A stretch of DNA of 64,000 bases, taken from assembly GCA_029931535.1 (NCBI GenBank), contig JAQPZY010001471.1, positions 1,820,001 to 1,884,000 on the forward strand, given 5' to 3'. The notes beneath the pieces are model-generated. The model had not been told where the DNA came from. It searched no databases and was given only the letters and a program-made list of their open reading frames with translations. Every line of letters begins with the position of its first letter. Position 1 is the stretch's first letter. A program made the translations under genes and the position numbers. Below are positions 36,198 through 48,020 of this stretch, in pieces. The DNA comes from Margaritifera margaritifera. Taxonomy: Eukaryota > Mollusca > Bivalvia > Unionida > Margaritiferidae.

Positions 36198-39023
36198 CAC
36201 ACACATGCAAACAACTGACAAAGAACATTGCAAAACTAGTTTTTAACTAGCCTGAGCTCTTTCGACTGTCACTGAGTATTTGTCGAAGGCAGTTACAAAG
36301 CAGACAAAAATAATAAAATTGATTGGCGTCCTCCAAGCCTGAATAAAATTGAAACGTGGCGTACGATAATAAAACGTGAAATTGAATTTAGATCAACTTG
36401 TCTGATAAAGCATATGTTTCTGCTCAGCTCATCAGATGTGTGTCATGTTTTTAATATAAAATAACAAATAATAAGATAAAAGTCATTTTAAATCGATTTT
36501 ATTTTCTTTAAATTGTGTTAACTTTTGTTGACCTATAAACATTTTTGGTTATAAATTTTGTCTAGCTAATCAGGAAATAATATATTGCAACAAACCTAGA
36601 ATATGCGCTCTTTGCATTTACATCTCTGTTTATAGCTTTGTTTGATTTTAGAGATTACTTGTTTCATTATGAGAAATCGGTGTTCAGAAGATATTTCTCA
36701 AACCGAGTAATTAGCAAATTATTCGGTACATACGTCATTCATACTGAACTGTATTCACGGGACTTTATGGTAGCATGAATTAGTTTGTAAAATGGATCCT
36801 GTAAAAATTTCTTAGTTTAAGGAATTCTTGGAATATCCTCAGGTATAAGTGTTTAGTAATTAGAGATAGGAATAATAATGCGTGTTAGATGTGAAGGGAC
36901 TGTTTTGTGGTACGTGGCATGAGATACCGATTTACGGCTAGAAATTACCAATGTGAAGTAAGAAAAAATATACAAGTGTGGAATTAGAGTCCCGTGAATT
37001 TGTGGTCATTAGTTTATAGCAGGAAAATTATTTGTGGTATTAGACTGTTTAATAATCCTTCAGCTGTCAACTATATATTCATATCTATCTTACAGTTGAT
37101 TTTCGTGTCTCTCTGTAAGCAGCTCTCTGGGTATAAAGCTAAGGATATTCCTGATCTAAATTACTACTGTAGTAAACATGTAATTTAAAAGAAAAATGCG
37201 TTCGAAATATCTTGAAATATATCCTTATTTATTAAGAAAACAAAAATGATGACAAATTTGATTTCAGCATATGAATAAGAAAAAGAGAAGGATATAGGAT
37301 CATTGACCACATAAAGTCAGAAAGTACGCTAATATACACGCACATACACCCCCCTTATGTTTTCTATCATATCTATCTACGAACCTAAGAAAATCTGCGC
37401 TGCTACCTAATTGAGGTAGTTTTCTTTGGATATTCTCTCGATTCATTTGAAAGGGAACCGAGTTGAACCAATTAGACAATTTTTAAAAAAATATAATATA
37501 ATTAACTGATGAAGTGTTTCTAAGAAAGCGACACGAAAGTTATAAATACAAATATATTTTGGGATGGGAAAATCGCAGAAATGTTACCGTTATTGATTCT
37601 GAACAATTATTCGTTTTTAATATAGTTCTGCGCTGTCTTCGAATACATGCAATCAGGCCTTTATTTGATAGAAAGTTAATTTTAAGACGATTTCGATTTC
37701 TTGTCCATGAATGTTCACATGCCCTTTACAGATTACACATTGTACTCCTTCTGCACATTATCTTAGAAATTTATTCGGCAGTTAATATAACTTCTATCTA
37801 GAAATGAGATTTTACTGAACTATTGTTTATACTATCATATTCTACAAAAGGTTGTTCAGAGAAGTTATTTAATTTACAAATCTCTAAGCCTCATCTTGCA
37901 AAATCAAAACGAATTAACTATATGATACACGTGTCAATGTTAAATAATGTAAGAAAGGACACATGTATTCATGAGAGAATTAATATGGTGACCACGTATT
38001 CGGTCGGAGAATGTCATGATCTATATTTTATCACAAGACTACTGCTTTAGGTTAATATACCCAAGGCACAATATTTCGATATGTAGGACGTATAACGTTT
38101 GAAAGGCAGAGGCATGTTGACGGAGGCATTCGGGTGTATTTTTAAAGATATTCTACTACACTATTCTACAACTGCGTCAAATGCAATCAGTATTTTTGGT
38201 TATGTTATAAGCAGGATCTTACATTTGTGATGATTCCAAATAACATTTATAAAACTCGCCGAATAATCCAAATCTTTTGCTTACCAAAGTTCGCAACTAA
38301 TATAGATTTTTAGACTCGGTTCATAAATTTCTTTTGAATTGAGCAGTCATGTAAGATCATCTGTTTATGTATAATGTAATCCTTATGACAGAAAAGTTCA
38401 GGTTCATCCTTCAGCAAATCGTTTCTTGTTTCATTTCGCCTATAAACCCTTTACAATATTAGTACATGAACACTAAGTACATGGCAGAGCGTTTTAAAAC
38501 CATTTGAAAAAGCCTGAAGCGGAAGATGAAAGAAAGAAACCAGTACAAATTAGCACTCTAATAAGAATGGAGTACAGTTTAATTTCTACATACACATAAG
38601 TTGCAAGACAAGCCTCAGATACTAGTACTGGATAAAACAGAACACCCACGCTGACACCAAGATCTCAAAATTGGAACTACTTACCAACCAGACATCTTCC
38701 ATAAAGTGAAAAATAATCATATCCCGGTATCCACGCAGAATTGACCGATACTACTTTTTTAACTGAAGTGTTGCTCCTGTATACTTTTTTCTTCAACACG
38801 TGGCCATGAAATCGTATGTCTTTCCCTCAGCTGTGTGCCATTGTGGGAAAGGAACATTAATCGATTGAAAAGGCATCAACTTTAACATGCTTTACATTGA
38901 ATGTCGCTTGTAACTTTGTAAGTATCTGACAAAAAGTACATCAAGACTATTAAAGAAAACGTAAAAGTTGTGTTTAAATTGAAAATCCTGGCAGACAGTA
39001 CATTCTCCTATTTGTTATGTGAC

Positions 39024-39063
<40 letters not shown>

Positions 39064-39451
39064 TAATAAACAAAAAAAAAAAAATAAAATTAATGACTAA
39101 TGATTAAGTAATATTTATAAATTATACACAAGCAAAATTGTTAAGCAGGATGAATTGTCGGTTAAAAAAAACAACAACAAAAGAACAATCAGTGCCGCAT
39201 TCTCTTGGCCATCGTTACCTTCTCGTTTCTAAAAGCATCATGATATATTTTCTATGTCGTTTTGGAAAGGTTATACAAAGATAAAATGTTCTCAAATCGC
39301 TGGTGTAAACATTGAAGCAAATATTAAGGTTATATTTTACAACATGATCAAACTGTTCATTGCTGCAGCCCTCAGTTAGACAAGATATGCATTTAGTACA
39401 ATAACAGGGTAATATACTGGAGGCATGCTGCAATTTTCATATTTGATGACA

Positions 39452-39460
<9 letters not shown>
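35505..39460. other. Intergenic, microsatellites only
   Basis: AT-rich. (AT)n at about 36126-36193 and (TAA)n at about 39025-39070. Open frames such as 37514-37801 and 37823-38050 show no domain or splice context. Confidence 0.5.

Positions 39461-39488
<28 letters not shown>
39457..39488. repeat. (GA)n microsatellite
   Basis: Short AG dinucleotide run. Confidence 0.9.
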
Positions 39489-39491
<3 letters not shown>

Positions 39492-39544
39492 TCGGTTTGA
39501 TTTATCATAACCATGCATAAGGGGAAGAAAGCACATGTAATTAA

Positions 39545-39785
39545 ATTGAAAACTGGGAACGATGTTCGGTATTTAAAGATGTTCCCGCAGATCAGTAAAT
39601 TGAACACAGAAAATGTTCGGTATTAAAAGATGTTCCCACAGATCAGTAAATTGAACACAGAAGATGTTCGGTATTTAAAGCTGTTCCCCCAGATCTGTAA
39701 ATTGAACACAGAAGATGTTCGGTATTTAAAGATGTTCCCACAGATCAGTAAATTGAACACAGATCAGTAAATTTAACACAGAATA
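39545..39785. repeat. 51-bp tandem repeat (about 4 copies)
   Basis: The unit is GATGTTCGGTATTTAAAGAT, then GTTCCCACAGATCAGTAAAT and TGAACACAGAA. The last copies are partial. Confidence 0.85.
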
Positions 39786-42700
39786 AAACACAAGCAAATT
39801 ATAATATTAAATAGCTGTAATTTATTCCAAATTATAACTCTACCACATCTTTGACATGATTTCATGTTCATTATGATTTAGAACACATGCTAAATTTGTC
39901 GAACAACTACCTTCGAAATGAAAATGTGCCTTAAGTAACATTTTCTCTGACTGAATAAGAATTTAATGTTTCAAGTGAGAGCACCGTATGCCCTTCACCA
40001 TATCAAATCCTGTATCCTTGATGTAGAATTGATGAAGTTAAACTATTCATAATTATCAGCCAGTTCAAATAACAGCTAAATATTTGAGCGATGATTTTCC
40101 TCAAATGAAGGCTATCAGAGTGGATTTGGATGATAGGCTGAGGTCTATCTTTTAGCCACGTATTACAATGTAATTCTTCTTCTTTCAGCTACTCAGCTAT
40201 TTTTGTCTTATAACAAATCAATCAAACTCATAAATGTATGCATAATTGTAGGATGATATGACCAGTAATACTTCGAGGCCAGGAACTGTTCCAAACGTTT
40301 ACAATTCGATATGTCTTTAAAAAAGGGGTTAATTGAAGCGGAGGAAAATGTAATCATTAGTGTCAGGATCCACTTCTGCAAATTCACCCACAATCTGTTC
40401 AATCTTTTAGTTTTGGAACTTTTCTTGGCCTTATGCTGTCTTTCATTTATGTCGTCATCCACAAAACAACAAGGGCTGAATAGATTTTTCTCGCTATAGC
40501 ATGTATACATTTACATCTGCCTATCTAATCTATCTATTCATTAGTCAACTGATCGGTTAGGAGGCAACATTTTTTTAAATTCACATTTTAATGTGTCTAT
40601 ACAAGATCTTCAATTATATTGCAAAAAAGTTGTTTGTATTGCAAAAAATCATCGCAGTAAATATGAACCAAGGCAAATTCTACTCTTGACTTATGCTAAT
40701 ACAAGATATTATAGACGAAAGGATGTATTTTCCAACGTAAACAGCTGGGTTACATCTTTAGAATTTTGCAAAGCCTTCTGAGGTAACTAACAATATATTT
40801 TAAACTAAGGACAAAATATCCATTTGTTAGATTCTTGGTAACATTTGTAAAATCCAAAAGTAAGCTTCTTGAATAGGGTGATTCGGCAATTACTCAGTAT
40901 GGACAGAATTTTGGAAGGTATGTCATGGTAATAATGTGTGTTTTTACACAGAATTTTGGAAGGTATGTCATGGTAATAATCTGTATTTTTCTGTGAGGGG
41001 ATTATATTTGTCTTTAACATCATTCTGTTGATAACTGTAAAATACATCCATCATTATCATTATATTTCATTGGGAAAATTAACAGCCTTTCATATGGAAT
41101 TGTTTATGTTACATAATATACGACTTGTCATGATTAATTCCATATAGATAAATTGCAAATGATTAGCTTTTATTTATATGTATCACCGTTAATTAAAACT
41201 TTGATCTAAGTCTTTTTAAACTTCTTCCGAAATCGGTCGTATTTAATATGTGCTGATAACATGAAGGCAATACTTACTAACAATGTGATAATAAGAGGAA
41301 GGGAATATTTAATAGCCATTAACTATACTTAATAACAATTAATCTTATATTCTGAATATAATCAGCCGCTGTCTCTCATATCTCATATATCTCTCTTGTG
41401 TTGCTCTCTATTTCGAAACAAGTATTTTTCTTCAAGAGTTTAGTCATTTCTTTCTGGACAGCTTCTTGCTTGGTCTTCTACTTTCTGTGAACTCATCTAA
41501 GTAAGTTCCAAATTCGTTAGTTTAACCCTTTTTCTCCATACTTTGGTTCCAGACTATGAAGTAGAATGTTATTGCGTTACAAGGAAAAAAACTTTTAATC
41601 ATATGACGTATACAGTGCAACTGTTCTCAGTATCTGTTCTGTCTATCCATTACAATGGAGTTTTCTTGCTTGACAAGAAAAATAACCGTTGACCTCATAA
41701 CGTACACAGTGAAACTGTTCTCAGTGGTGTTTGCCGGCTAGACTTTAAATTGGAATTGTCTTACTCGACAAGAAAATGACATTTAAACTTATGGTGTATG
41801 CATGTATCTGAATATTCTATTACTGCACATGTTTATGGTTAAGAATTATTGTTTGCCTTTAGTTTTTCAAGAACTTTCATCTTTCCACGCTATGACAGAG
41901 TTATATAATCTGTTCCTTGATCGATAATAAGCACATGGGATAAAAATCGAGTCGCATAATATTGGCTTAAATTATATATAATACTCAGCAAAATAGGATT
42001 GCATTTTATTGACATATAAACAAAAAGGAACTCATAATTTTTGTTGCACCTACCAATTTAAAGGCAAAAATCACACTCTAACCCTAAAATCCCTTGCAAG
42101 TTTACTGCCTAATATACTTCCGTTTTAATCTGATGCAAACGCCCGCCGCGGTTTATTATTGATGGAAAATTGGTCTGGGTACGTGACAAATCATTAATGG
42201 TATAAATTGAGACCTTCTCAAAACTCACGTGACTTAGCACATATTCAGTTTAGTGTCGTGACATTTATCAATCGTTGCAAACCGTATATATTAAATCTGT
42301 TTAAGCAAATACTTAATACTTTTGGTTGTTTTCTTGTGTTCTCGTATCTCTCGAGATGTAAAAACACAAAAATATAACTCGCCATTACCACCAAGCTCGA
42401 CTACTATGATGCAAAAGTAAATATAAAACACTAATACTTACATTTTATCCAAAAGAGCTTGAGCAGAAAACCAGGGCAATGAAACAAACACGTGCAAATG
42501 TTTAATCAGAATCAATATTTCCAGTGAATTTTTAAGGGGCAAATTTAGCATGCAATAAATGGTTTACTGGAACACACAAATCGTAACACACGTCAAAAGC
42601 TGAGATAATGTAAACGCACAGTTAAAATTCTTTGAAGGTTTAAATGTACATGTGTCCCTTTGATTATCAAGTTGTATTTGATTAGGTTATCCGTGATTTA

Positions 42701-42800
42701 TCACTTGTACGTCTCTCGAAACTTGTGTCGTCATTCCTTGAGTTGGTTTACACTTGTTCGAAAATAGTTTCATGATTAATCTTACCCCGAAATCCCCTGA
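39786..42800. other. Intergenic with two short tandem duplications
   Basis: A 47-bp unit is duplicated at about 40904-40992 (AGAATTTTGGAAGGTATGTC). A roughly 94-bp unit occurs three times at about 41565-41815 (TGCTTGACAAGAAAA, then AACTGTTCTCAGT). I recognise no gene. Confidence 0.5.
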
Positions 42801-43012
42801 GATATAACAGATTTATCACACTGAGATATAACAGATTTATCACACTGAGATATAACAGATTTATCACACTGAGATATAACAGATTTATCACACTGAGATA
42901 TAACAGATTTATCACACTGAGATATAACAGATTTATCACACTGAGATATAACAGCTTTATCACACTGAGATATAACAGATTTATCACACTCAGATATAAC
43001 AGCTTTATCACA
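42801..43012. repeat. 24-bp minisatellite (about 9 copies)
   Basis: The unit is ACTGAGATATAACAGATTTA then TCAC. The period is a multiple of three, giving repetitive open frames on the minus strand that are not genes. Confidence 0.93.
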
Positions 43013-45930
43013 CAATTGATGGTGTTTTAAAGAGGAAAGTGGCAGATTATCTGGAGGCCAATTTCATTTCAGAAGAGACATTTGAGTGCTGCAAGAAAAA
43101 AAAACAGCTGCATGCTGCTACTGAGTGAGCGAAAATAACCACACTAACGCCAATATGAACGTATGTGGGCAGCATATCTTTTTCCATACAATTTAAAATG
43201 TGTGTCTGCTGAAAAATGTTTGTCATGCAATGAAGTCACTTTATAAAATAGAAAGAATAGAAAGAATCATATAATTACTGCAAATTTAGGAAATCTTAAT
43301 TACAATGAAAATATTATTCAATGCCATTATCGGACTTGTGTCCCTCCAAGAAGAACTGACTGTTATCAGCTTTTCAACTACTTTATTTGCAGGCTAATTT
43401 CCATTGTCTTCAACAAGTTGTCATTATTTGTATCTGTATACATCGACCATCCATCCTCTTTACCATGCCTAACGTCACGTAACGTGCGTTTAGGCAGGAT
43501 ACATAATACGTTTCTTCTGGTCACACACTAGATCATAAATAGAAAACCCTTGCCTTAAGGAAAAATGGTGATCTAAGACAAGGTCAGGTTTTTTTAAAAG
43601 GCAAATGCTCCCGGTCTAGAAAACCTTCCGCGTTTCTAAATATTACTAAATAAACGTTCAGTGTGGCGTTTGTTAACAAAATATATTGGTAATTTTGTTG
43701 TTAACAAAATTACTACAAACAGATTTTTAAAAAGTTCGTTTATTCAAGCAAATAGAAAGGCTATATAAGGATATTCTTACAATTCTATGAAACTATATGA
43801 ATGTAATAGCTGTGACTTTCACCAGGGTAATGATGTACTGAGTTTAATAGAAGTAATTGTTAATTGGTGTCAAATATATACTTAAACCATGTGCCATTGT
43901 CTTGATTTGACAATTACAGAGAGGAAGATGTTAGATTTTAATACGATCATGAATAAATATTAAGAAAATTACCAGCCCCTACCCCTATAAAATGCATGCT
44001 ATAAAACCATGGTTTGGAACAGTGTTCTGTATTTCTGCCCCAGTAGAATGGTGTAAAGTTATGTGATCTCTCACTTATCTTGTGGAATTACTAAAGACGA
44101 AAAATGTATCCTCGTGCGATCAATATGATACATCTCTCCTATATTTCAGAAATGACTGGGCCACACTTTTAATTTGACTCCATGTGTACAGTGACTTCGA
44201 TAAAAATGTAGGATTTACTATTATATGACTATAGCATTTATAATTGCAAGTATGTGCAATTTAATATTTTTAGATTTTTCGATTATTTTAGAAGCAATCT
44301 TTATTTAAAGAGAGGGCTCTACATCTGCTTCATCCAATCGGTATGTCCTCAGCCTTTTCCGTCAAGTCGAGAAAGAAGCCTCGGATGAAATTCGCTGCCA
44401 TTAAGAACTATATTTGGAACTACTTTTGTTCATATAGCACGATATGTGGGCTGAAGGAAATAAAGTCACAATGTCGCAACCTATGTGGTGCACTCCGCTA
44501 GAGGCGAATCGCCAAACGCTTCAAATGTATGTGTATTCCTGCAACTACATGCGAGGTTATTTCTGGACTTGACGGAAATAGCCAATCGATGTTCCGGTTG
44601 CTGCTTCATCGTGTTAGCTAACGAATTCTTACAGGGAATTAATGTAGCTGAACCATATATAGTTGTGAAACGGCTGAGATAACCACAAAAGAGTTCGTAT
44701 ATCCGATCAATGATTATTTCTCATATGAAGTCTATTTATTAGGGAATAGATACCAAGTACACATATATTTATAACAACATATTTAAAACGGAATATTCTG
44801 AATTTTTAATTATTTATAAACGACCACCGGTGTAATGAAACTACTTCTGATATTATGATACATTTTTTATTTTAGTTTTGAAAGCAACCGATAATGACTA
44901 AATTGTAAAATTCGATTCTCTTCTCCCAAATAAACCACGCTCGTAAGTTTACACAGACTTTATGATGATATAAACTTAACTTTGCCATTAACAGTGATTT
45001 TTTTTATCAGCTCAACCTGTCTTAGGTCATAGGGTTGAAAAGAGCTGATAATATATTGCTGTATAAATGTCTGGTCTCACTTCACCATCAAGTTATATGA
45101 TTCTTTACTCGACTTTATGTTGTCTTCTTTTCTTGTTATAATTTTCGTTTGCTCCATAAATATAAATTAATCAAGCCATATTTCTCTCAAATAATATATT
45201 CCGCCATTAGAGGAAGTGAGAGGCAGGAATTTTATTCCTATATAAATATCGATCTGTCTCTCTGTTCCTTTGTCTGTATTTGTTTTGGTCAGCTCATAAT
45301 TGTTTTGGTGTATATGTTTTTATATTTAGCGCATAATGTTAACATAAAAAGAAAATAATTCAAAGAAAAAACAATGCGTTATTATAAAGCAAAAAAAAAA
45401 AAACAACAAAAAAAAAAAAAATAAAATAAAAAAAAAAAAAAAAAAACATAGCTGTTCAAGTTTTAGTTTAGTCCCTTGATAATTTGTCACAAAATCGATA
45501 TCAATTGACGTGTAATTAGAGGAAACCGCTGTCTCCGATTCAACAATGTGGTCGAATTTCCTTCATACCTGTTCAGTTTCGGTCAGTCGTGGGTAAATGG
45601 TAGGCATGCATATTCAACAATGCTTTCCAGTTAGATTAAAAATTACAATATCACATATGAAAAATAAAGATATTATATTTCGTTTATGGATGAATATTCT
45701 CCTTGACGTATTGTTTGGATACAAAGTATTTAACCAATCACTTGGTGTTGGCGTTGAAACTGGAAACTTGACAACATTGCTTTACTAAAGGAATTTAGGT
45801 TGGCGCATTTTAATAAATGAATGTTATCAGCAAAAACATATTGAATCCAATGTGCAATTGTTTTACCTTTCCCAACGGTGTGTGCGACCTGGACCCACTT
45901 TTTGTACTAGTGGCTGCCAGTCCCTTAGGC
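43013..45930. other. Intergenic, nothing recognised
   Basis: AT-rich with an A-rich low-complexity stretch at about 45392-45446. A lone copy of the 53-bp unit seen downstream lies at about 45566-45605. Confidence 0.5.
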
Positions 45931-45939
45931 TTGTTAAAT

Positions 45940-46250
45940 GTCATACCTGTTCAGGTTGTGTCAGTCGTGGGTAAATGGTAGGGTTATAAACTGTCGTACC
46001 TGTTAAGGATGTGTCAGTCGTGGGTAAATGGTAGGGTTATAAACTGTCATACCTGTTAAGGATGTGTCAGTCGTGGGTAAATGGTAGTCTTATTAACTGT
46101 CATACCTGTTAAGGATGTGTCAGACGTGGGTAAATGGTAGGGTTATTAACTGTCATACCTGTTAAGGTTGGGTCAGTGGTGGGTAAATGGTAGGGTTATT
46201 AACTGTCATACCTGTTAAGGTTGGGTCAGTCGTGGGTAAATGGTAGGCAA
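45940..46250. repeat. 53-bp minisatellite (about 6 copies)
   Basis: The unit is AACTGTCATACCTGTTAAGG, then ATGTGTCAGTCGTGGGTAAA and TGGTAGGGTTATA. The flank after the array (ATTAGAGGAAGTGAAAGGCA) matches a block at about 45207. The outlying unit at 45.57 kb also matches, suggesting a wider duplication. Confidence 0.9.
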
Positions 46251-46334
46251 GAGATGGATATTTAGCAAGTTGAAGATTAGAGGAAGTGAAAGGCAGGAAT
46301 TGTATTTCTATATAAAATAAATAAGATGATAGAC

Positions 46335-46354
46335 CGCGATTATTATTATTATTA

Positions 46355-46409
<55 letters not shown>

Positions 46410-46410
46410 C
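46335..46410. repeat. (ATT)n microsatellite
   Basis: Trinucleotide ATT run of about 70 bp with one ATC interruption. Confidence 0.95.
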
Positions 46411-46897
46411 GATATAAACTTGTCATAAGGACCACAGCAAGTCTATGTTCTATTAATTGCAGCAACTAATAGTTAGTGTACAACTGGCTTACTTATCAAT
46501 TGGGAATTTTATCTATGTTTATCCCGCATAGCTGTTGCATGAAATTAAGAACAAAAAAGACTTGATGCAAAGCAACGCATTCAAATGAAAGTATTGACAT
46601 ATTTTAATGTTTAATATGACCTGATACTGATTTTTCTGTTCTTTTCAACACACATTAGGGAGTTTTGTAAGATTTTAAACACTTGTAGACTGTGATAAAC
46701 CTTGATTTTGCCTTAAAATATTACTTGTTGCGTTTTCTATGTAGTCATCAGTCACTACATTTGATTTTCAATGTGCTTTTTACTGATTTGGAGAGATCCA
46801 TATTGACCTTTCAATCTGCTTTTTCTAAATGAATGAAACATCATCGAAATCCCCGCTACTTTCCCTGTTCTCTCTCTGTCTCTGTCTCTATCTTTTA

Positions 46898-46905
46898 CCA
46901 TAAGT
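46898..46905. other. Left target-site duplication CCATAAGT
   Basis: This 8-mer abuts the left AG terminus of the element and is repeated in direct orientation at 55134-55141, flush with the right CT terminus. Confidence 0.75.
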
Positions 46906-47247
46906 AGATGGATAATGAATATTTTAGATTTTCGTAGCCAAGATAGGTCAGCCCTTCTATACCCCATGACTTTAGTATTTTTATCGCGATCGTCACATAT
47001 TAGTGCATGCGATGTGGGATTATGAAATATCATTCTAAACGCTAGCGTGAAAGATTTTTGCATAGCAAAAATTTGCGGCTGGCTGTTATTAATTTTTAAA
47101 TTACAATTACTATTTGAAAAAAAAGAACAAATACATCCTTTGGCAGCGGGAAGCAAAAGCTTCCTCAACAACGACACTGTCAAACGCAGTAATAAGCGTG
47201 TATGCAGTGTATATTGTTGTCGCTGTTTATATTTCTAAAAGATACTC
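46906..47247. repeat. Left terminal inverted repeat of the Polinton-related element
   Basis: Read on the minus strand, this block matches 54790-55133 over its whole length with scattered substitutions. Shared stretches include TTCATAATCCCACATCGCAT and GAGGAAGCTTTTGCTTCCCG. Such long TIRs serve as replication ends for protein-primed polymerases. Confidence 0.9.
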
Positions 47248-47399
47248 TTTGCAAACAAAAAGTTGCTGGCTATCGGGCCTATATTGTTGATTGTGGCTAT
47301 ATTACACTTTCGTGTGCAACCAAAACTACCGCATGAATAGAAATATTGATCACTGCAACACTGTTTTAAATATTCTGCCGATATTATTTTATCTGCAGC

Positions 47400-47696
47400 C
47401 GAGTTAGTCTGAGTATTATCGTGCACGCAGGCAAAAATGTACCTGCGCAACAAATATAGAACCTATTGCTGTAGAAATACCCGACGTTAACACCGTTGAA
47501 GAAAAGTCAGACGACACTGATGGAAAAGAAACAGCGTGGGATACGAATACCAAGCCTTATGCGAAAAGCTGACATACTTTAGTTATTAGGACCACAACAA
47601 CTTCCCCCCGGATCAACCGCAGCTGGTTAGCCTGGCGGCGTTGATAGTACAACAACTGAGACAATCCGCGCGTGAGAGTAATATACAAATACCATG
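47400..47696 (+). pseudogene. Decayed small ORF at the left end of the element (unknown)
   Basis: Two successive frames look protein-like. One carries EIPDVNTVEEKSDDTDG up to TGA near 47569. The other carries DHNNFPPDQPQLVSLAALIV up to TGA at 47694-47697, overlapping the ATG of the next ORF (ATGA). I do not recognise the family. Confidence 0.35.
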
Positions 47697-48020
47697 AGTC
47701 GCAGGAAAAGCGGATATACTTCCGTTATTAAGTATTATAGCAGAACCGTGTCAGACTGTGAGACTGTGAGACAGCTTCGCGAAACTGCAGCACGATTAAA
47801 TATTGAAATTCCTCCACGAGTCAAGCGGGCGGAACTTGCACGCGTGGTCGAAGATAAACAACACTCCCGTCGTATCGCATCTGCTATTGCTGGCGAGGGT
47901 GCTGCGTATGTTCATCAACAAAAAGTCCCCGAGTTTAATTTTCACATTGGCAGTAGTGATTTAGAAAATTACCTTTCAATCATCACATATATGTTAAAAC
48001 CAAGAAGAAACGCTATATAA
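47694..48020 (+). CDS. SAP-like DNA-binding ORF (108 codons), possibly polymerase N terminus
   Basis: The ATG at 47694 opens 108 codons. Residues about 20-57 (ETVRQLRETAARLNIEIP, then RVKRAELARVV) fit the helix-extended-helix pattern of a SAP-like motif, which binds AT-rich or scaffold DNA. The C terminus runs into NFHIGSSDLENYLSIITY before a stop. The +1 frame continues smoothly from about 47995 with SFEDAFAKIIPTLQHAG, so the ORF was probably longer and may have been the N-terminal part of the polymerase polypeptide. Its ATG overlaps the stop of the preceding frame, hinting at tight packing. The SAP call is tentative. Confidence 0.45.
   Translation: MSRRKSGYTSVIKYYSRTVSDCETVRQLRETAARLNIEIPPRVKRAELARVVEDKQHSRRIASAIAGEGAAYVHQQKVPEFNFHIGSSDLENYLSIITYMLKPRRNAI

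Noticed and set aside
37514..37801. 95-codon open frame
   Set aside because: AT-rich chance frame with unusual His/Leu/Arg composition and no recognisable family.
46755..47183. Minus-strand open frame of 142 codons
   Set aside because: It runs through the left terminal inverted repeat and the boundary of the Polinton-related element into flanking DNA.
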